Source: Desulfuromonadales bacterium (lineage in GTDB: Bacteria; Desulfobacterota; Desulfuromonadia; Desulfuromonadales; UBA2294). From it: a DNA stretch of 9,110 bases. Of the stretch, positions 5,431 through 9,110 are shown piece after piece. The notes beneath the pieces were generated by a model, which saw nothing but the letters and a program-made list of their open reading frames with translations, searched no databases and was not told where the DNA came from. How positions within the stretch are numbered: the stretch's first letter is position 1; each line of letters starts with the position of its first letter. The stretch spans positions 1 through 9,110 of the forward strand of contig JACUTX010000089.1 in NCBI GenBank assembly GCA_014859615.1, read 5' to 3'. A program made the position numbers and the translations under genes.

Positions 5431-6447
5431 ATGCATATGGCGGATGCTTTACTCTCTCCGGCGGTCGGCGCTTCGATGTGGGGGGTTACGGCCGCTACTA
5501 TCGCCTACAGCAGTCGCAAAGTCGCCAGGTCGATCGATGATCGGCGTATTCCGTTGATGGGGATTCTCGGCGCGTTTGTCTTTGCGGCCCAGATGATCAA
5601 TTTTACTATCCCCGCGACCGGTTCCAGCGGTCATATCGGCGGCGGCCTCTTGCTTGCAATACTGCTCGGGCCGCATGCGGCGTTTCTTACCCTCGCGTCG
5701 GTCCTGATTGTTCAGGCTCTCTTTTTTGCTGATGGCGGTCTGTTGGCTCTCGGCTGCAATATTATTAATCTTGGGCTCTTCCCTTGCTTTATCGCCTATC
5801 CCTTCTTCTATCAAAAACTCGCCGGAGACGGGGGGGTGCGCGGACGGGTTATTACCGCGGCGATCATTGCTGCCGCCGTCGGCTTGCAGTTCGGATCACT
5901 GAGTGTTGTTGTCCAAACGGTTCTTTCCGGTGTCACAGAGCTCCCCTTTACGACCTTCGCGCTGGTGATGCAGCCGATTCATCTCGCCATCGGCGTGGTT
6001 GAAGGGGTCGCAACAGCAGCGGTTGTGCTGTTTATCGCGACGGCCCGACCCGATATTCTGCAGGCGCCGACGCGGCTGCAGACCGGTGAAAAATCGTTGC
6101 GGCGCATCGGGATTTCACTTTTGCTGGTGACGCTTTTGACCGGCGGATTCCTTTCATGGTATGCCTCAAAACTGCCGGACGGGCTTGAATGGTCGCTCGC
6201 TCAGGTAACCGGCTCAGCAGAGCTGGAAACGATCCCCGGCAGTCCGCATAAAATCGCCGAAGAGCTGCAGCAGAAAACGGCGCTCCTCCCCGATTATGCT
6301 CTGCCGGGCGGTGCAGAAGGTGGACGGGCCGGAGCGACTCTATCGGGGCTGGTCGGCAGTCTGCTGGTCTTGCTTCTCTCTGCAGGTGGTGCTGCCCTGC
6401 TGCGACGTAACAGTAAAAAAGTGCTTGAACGTTCTGACTCCCGTTGA
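5431..6447 (+). CDS. nikM: Nickel ECF transporter substrate-binding membrane protein NikMN (CbiM-type with fused PDGKN/NikN domain)
   Basis: NikM is the membrane S component that binds Ni(II). The start at 5431 is fixed by function: in crystallised NikM the metal is held by Met1, His2 and a loop His, and here the protein begins MHMADALLSP with the loop His at 68 in GSSGHIGGG. Residues 1-205 form the CbiM domain with about six hydrophobic segments. A linker leads to a membrane segment (about 225-243), the PDGLEWSL motif at 249-256 and a final hydrophobic helix (about 302-325); this is the NikN/PDGKN module fused to NikM, typical of nickel rather than cobalt versions. At 338 aa it is complete. 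Its partners nikQ and nikO are on the other strand 3.9 kb away, across the nrd genes. The hydrolase gene starts 20 nt after the stop. Confidence 0.94.
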   Translation: MHMADALLSPAVGASMWGVTAATIAYSSRKVARSIDDRRIPLMGILGAFVFAAQMINFTIPATGSSGHIGGGLLLAILLGPHAAFLTLASVLIVQALFFADGGLLALGCNIINLGLFPCFIAYPFFYQKLAGDGGVRGRVITAAIIAAAVGLQFGSLSVVVQTVLSGVTELPFTTFALVMQPIHLAIGVVEGVATAAVVLFIATARPDILQAPTRLQTGEKSLRRIGISLLLVTLLTGGFLSWYASKLPDGLEWSLAQVTGSAELETIPGSPHKIAEELQQKTALLPDYALPGGAEGGRAGATLSGLVGSLLVLLLSAGGAALLRRNSKKVLERSDSR

Positions 6448-6467
6448 ATCGAGGTAAAGGAGATAAG

Positions 6468-7034
6468 ATGAAGCAGCGTGCAACAGATTTTCAGCTCGAT
6501 AAAGAACAGGCGGTTCTGGTCGTGATTGATGTGCAGGAACGCCTGATTCCGGCGATGAACAAGAAGGTCTACGAGCAGGTCAAGTCAAATATTGAACTGT
6601 TGGTTGCCGGAGCCAGACAGCTCGGGATTCCGGTGGTGACCACCGAGCAGTACCCGCGCGGCCTCGGGCACACAGTCGCCGAACTGGCAAAGATTTGTGG
6701 CGAGACGCTGATCGAAAAGATCAGCTTCGGTTGCTGCGGCGAGCCGAAGTTTAACGCTGAACTGCAAAGAATCGGCCGCAAACAGGTGATTGTTGTCGGG
6801 ATGGAGGCGCATGTCTGCGTTTACCAGACCGTACTCGGCCTACTCGAAGCCGGTTACGCTGTGCACCTGGTGCGGGACGCGATCTGCTCGCGGAAAAAGG
6901 AAAACTTTCAGGCGGCGGTCGCCAATACGGGAGCAGCCGGTGCTGTCATCAGCACCACCGAGATGGCGCTGTTCCAGATGCTCAAAGAGGCGGGGACTCC
7001 GGAATTCAAGGCGATTTCGAAGCTGCTTAAATAG
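6468..7034 (+). CDS. Isochorismatase-family cysteine hydrolase
   Basis: This is a single-domain cytosolic hydrolase of the isochorismatase/nicotinamidase superfamily, 188 aa, of usual length. I chose the ATG at 6468 because AAAGGAG (6456-6462) lies 5 nt upstream; an in-frame TTG at 6444 would overlap the nikMN stop and add eight unlike residues. The Asp-Lys-Cys triad is visible: Asp21 in VVIDVQERL, Lys84 in EKISFGCC and Cys117 in GMEAHVCVYQT. TTEQYPRGLGHTVAEL is typical of the YcaC/ISOC2-like subgroup, whose physiological substrates are mostly unknown. It is 20 nt downstream of nikMN and so probably co-transcribed, but nothing in the sequence ties it to nickel. Nicotinamidase is possible but not supported by its specific metal-binding motif, which I do not see. 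Confidence 0.88.
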   Translation: MKQRATDFQLDKEQAVLVVIDVQERLIPAMNKKVYEQVKSNIELLVAGARQLGIPVVTTEQYPRGLGHTVAELAKICGETLIEKISFGCCGEPKFNAELQRIGRKQVIVVGMEAHVCVYQTVLGLLEAGYAVHLVRDAICSRKKENFQAAVANTGAAGAVISTTEMALFQMLKEAGTPEFKAISKLLK

Positions 7035-7051
7035 ACATCAGAAACAAAAAA

Positions 7052-7090
7052 AGTCAAAGGGGGGAGAATTTGATTCTCTCCCCTTTGACT
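7052..7090 (-). terminator. Intrinsic terminator of the histidine kinase gene, possibly bidirectional
   Basis: A 17-bp stem pairs 7052-7068 with 7074-7090 around the loop TTTGA, with a single G-T wobble (G7063-T7079) on the plus strand and the corresponding A-C mismatch on the minus strand. On the minus strand the stem is followed by seven T (complement of 7046-7052), the form of a Rho-independent terminator, 15 nt after the kinase stop. On the plus strand it is 17 nt after the hydrolase stop but is followed by AAATTG rather than a T run, so it may only weakly stop leftward-facing partners there. Confidence 0.88.
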
Positions 7091-7105
7091 AAATTGTCAG
7101 ATTAT

Positions 7106-8956
7106 TCAGGGATGACCATAGGGCAAGGTAAAGATGACTGTCGTCCCCTCCTCCTTGACACTCTCGACGCGAATAGTCCCGCCATGGGTCTCAATGATCT
7201 GTTTGACAATACTCATCCCCAGACCTAGACCGCTGATCGCCGTGTCAGATGCATCGGCTCTGTAGAATTTTTCAAAAATTCGGCTCAGCTGGTCCGGGTT
7301 CATCCCGATACCTTGATCCTTGATTCTGATCTCCCACCCCTCTTTGACTTCTCTCCCTTTTACGACAATCTCTTTACCTCGGGGTGAATACTTCGCAGCA
7401 TTGCTTAAAAGGTTTTCCAGCGCCTGGTTGACACGATGACGATCGATCAACAGCACTGTCTCGACCGTCTCTTCCGGCAGATCAAGACGAAAGGTATGAT
7501 GCAGGTCGTTGGTCGAAAACAATTTAATAATTCTGCGCAGGATATCCAGAATATCGTGCTTTCTCAGGTGAAGAGGGGCCGGTTGTCCACTTTCAATACG
7601 GCTGATATCCAGAAAATCTTCGATGATGCGACTCAGGGCTTCCCCTCTGTCGTAGATTTCGTTAATAAAATCCTGCTTCTGCGCTTCGGAAAAACCGCCG
7701 AACTCTTCAGGGTTGCGCAGAAATTCTGTGTAACCGATTATTGCACTCAAGGGGGTGTTCAATTCATGGGCGGCAGTCGAGATAAATTCGCTCTTGATTC
7801 TGTCCATCTCGATTAGAACTCTTTCCGCAGCTTTTTCAGAGGTGATGTCACGGATGACCATCAGCATACAGGATTCATTGCGGATACTGAGTATGCGGGC
7901 CGAAATAAGACCGGTCCTGACCCCCTTTTTTTGAACCAGAAAATCGGCCTCGAAATTATCGAGTTCACCGCAGTATTGCAACTTCTCCCGGAACTGCGCG
8001 CGCAGACCCTTGTCCACCCAAAACCCGAGTTCTTCAGAATTACGACCGACTGTTTCGAACCGCGAGATTCCGGTTGCTTCCTCAAATGCCTTGTTGACGT
8101 CGATAATTGTTCCGTCCACCAGTTGGGCAAGGATGACAGGGTCAGGAATCGACTCAAAAATTTGCCGAAAGCGCTTTTCGCTTTCACGCATCGCACTTTC
8201 AGCCTGTTTACGCAAAGTTATATCCTGAAAACTTTCAACCATCCCGATTAAATGACCATCGACGTCTCTGAAGGGTCTTGCGGTCACGATAAAGTCCATG
8301 ACCTCTCCTTCCACCCTTTTTGAGACTTCATTGGTGACTTCTTCGCCCCCGGCGAGAATCTGCCTGAGTGGGCAGTCAGCTGTGTTGCAATGGGCGCCCG
8401 GTCGTGATGCGTAGCATTTTATGATTTCAGGTTCACCTTCGGCCCTGGGCCACAATGAATAATAAGCAGCATTGGCTTTTAGCAGATCAAAGTTAACCCC
8501 CGTAATGTTGATCGGGTTGCAGTTGTTCAGGATGTTCTCCAGAGTATTTTTTGATTTTTCGAGTTCATCTGTTCGGCTAGATATCATCTCTTCGAGGTTG
8601 TTTTTGTAATACTCAATCTCCGCATGAACCTTCTGGAAACGACGAAAATAGAGGCCAAAAGCGAAGATAACGACAAAAGTTGTCGAATTAATGGCACCGC
8701 TAAAAGGTGCGATCTGTGTCCAGATGTCGCCCCTGTCGTTCATTAACAACAACTGTTTGATCAAGTGCCCGAAAGAACGGGAGATTGCAAAAATAACGAT
8801 GGTCAGGGTCAGCAGGAAGATATAGTTGCGGAAGATATCATCAGGTTTATCGTTGGCCAGTTTCCGGGAGAGGAGTGCGCACCAACAGGCAATGATCAAC
8901 ACCAGCACAGAGCCTGCAATATCGATGAATACGATGGGGCCCCATGGGACACTCAT
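7106..8956 (-). CDS. Membrane sensor histidine kinase with two PAS-like domains
   Basis: This is a sensor kinase that would autophosphorylate on His and pass phosphate to a response regulator not in the window. I prefer the ATG at 8956 (616 aa) to the GTG at 8971, because GGAG precedes it and it overlaps the upstream stop as ATGA. Three hydrophobic segments lie at about 6-30, 42-71 and 80-105, then a charged coiled-coil-like stretch (about 106-145). A PAS-like domain (about 140-250) holds Cys181, Cys190 and Cys195 (CY-x7-C-x4-CPL). A second PAS (about 260-375) ends in VIRDIT. The HisKA box is STAAHELNTPLSAIIGY with His397; the ATPase has NLLSNAAKYS (N box), DQGIGM (G1), FEKFYR (F box) and GLGLGMSIV (G2). 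There is no receiver domain. The input signal is unknown; a redox or metal signal through the Cys cluster is conjecture. Confidence 0.93.
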   Translation of the reverse strand: MSVPWGPIVFIDIAGSVLVLIIACWCALLSRKLANDKPDDIFRNYIFLLTLTIVIFAISRSFGHLIKQLLLMNDRGDIWTQIAPFSGAINSTTFVVIFAFGLYFRRFQKVHAEIEYYKNNLEEMISSRTDELEKSKNTLENILNNCNPINITGVNFDLLKANAAYYSLWPRAEGEPEIIKCYASRPGAHCNTADCPLRQILAGGEEVTNEVSKRVEGEVMDFIVTARPFRDVDGHLIGMVESFQDITLRKQAESAMRESEKRFRQIFESIPDPVILAQLVDGTIIDVNKAFEEATGISRFETVGRNSEELGFWVDKGLRAQFREKLQYCGELDNFEADFLVQKKGVRTGLISARILSIRNESCMLMVIRDITSEKAAERVLIEMDRIKSEFISTAAHELNTPLSAIIGYTEFLRNPEEFGGFSEAQKQDFINEIYDRGEALSRIIEDFLDISRIESGQPAPLHLRKHDILDILRRIIKLFSTNDLHHTFRLDLPEETVETVLLIDRHRVNQALENLLSNAAKYSPRGKEIVVKGREVKEGWEIRIKDQGIGMNPDQLSRIFEKFYRADASDTAISGLGLGMSIVKQIIETHGGTIRVESVKEEGTTVIFTLPYGHP

Positions 8957-9110
8957 TGCTCTCTTCTCCACTTTCTTAAGGCCGCTAACAAGAAAGCAAA
9001 AGATGGAACCAGGATTAAATGATCAAATCTTGTGCAGTAATAAAGTGCATCCTGGAAGTTTTCGATCGTGAAAGAGATGGTCCGGGAATTGGCTTCAAGA
9101 AATTTTTCCT
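8953..9110 (-). CDS. 3' end of an unidentified gene upstream of the histidine kinase
   Basis: The minus strand is open from the window edge to a TGA at 8953-8955, giving 52 residues that end LLAALRKWRREQ. The stop overlaps the kinase ATG as ATGA, the usual arrangement of coupled genes, which is the main reason to call it coding. The last third is hydrophobic and then basic (FDHLILVPSFAFLLAALRK), perhaps a membrane segment with a positively charged tail. I do not recognise the family. Such an open frame of about 150 bp can also occur by chance. Confidence 0.5.
   Translation of the reverse strand, partial: EKFLEANSRTISFTIENFQDALYYCTRFDHLILVPSFAFLLAALRKWRREQ

Noticed and set aside
1..9110. CRISPR array, tRNA, rRNA, insertion sequence or phage genes
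   Set aside because: No regularly spaced repeats, cloverleaf sequences, transposase or phage-like products were found on either strand.

Overview
The window reads as a chromosomal segment of an anaerobic or microaerophilic deltaproteobacterium, most likely of the Desulfuromonadales/Geobacter group. The reasons are an oxygen-sensitive class III ribonucleotide reductase, a NikR with an Arg-Gly-Ser DNA-binding strand (as I recall from Geobacter NikR), an ECF-type nickel transporter with a fused NikMN, and a PAS-rich histidine kinase. The taxon is inferred from these features, not proven.

Layout. Minus strand, 1-2129: nikR, then nikQ, then nikO (ATPase, cut by the window edge); nikQ and nikO overlap as TGATG. 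The 265-bp region 2130-2394 separates nikR from the divergent nrdD and carries two DnaA-box-like sequences followed by two NrdR-box-like sequences 31 bp apart. Plus strand, 2395-5294: nrdD, a 48-residue gene, and nrdG. Plus strand, 5431-7034: nikMN behind a good sigma70-type promoter, then an isochorismatase-family hydrolase. A strong hairpin at 7052-7090 lies between convergent genes and is followed by a T-tract on the minus strand. Minus strand, 7106-9110: a membrane hybrid PAS/PAS histidine kinase, preceded by the 3' end of another gene that overlaps it by ATGA.

Main observation. The class III reductase is split. The 662-residue NrdD ends inside its C-terminal zinc motif, with Val where the last Cys is expected, and has no glycyl radical motif. 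That motif (TEVYSRVCGFFRPVQ) is in a separate 48-residue protein with its own AAGGAG ribosome binding site 65 bp downstream. The sum of the two chains (710 residues) is about the usual length of an intact NrdD. The small protein also carries a Cys where the missing zinc ligand should be, so the zinc site may form between two chains. NrdG would have to install the radical on this small protein.

How the genes fit. NikMN binds Ni(II) and works with NikQ and NikO to import it; NikR would repress uptake when nickel is replete. The nrd cassette sits between the two halves of the nickel system. The hydrolase and the kinase have no clear link to either.
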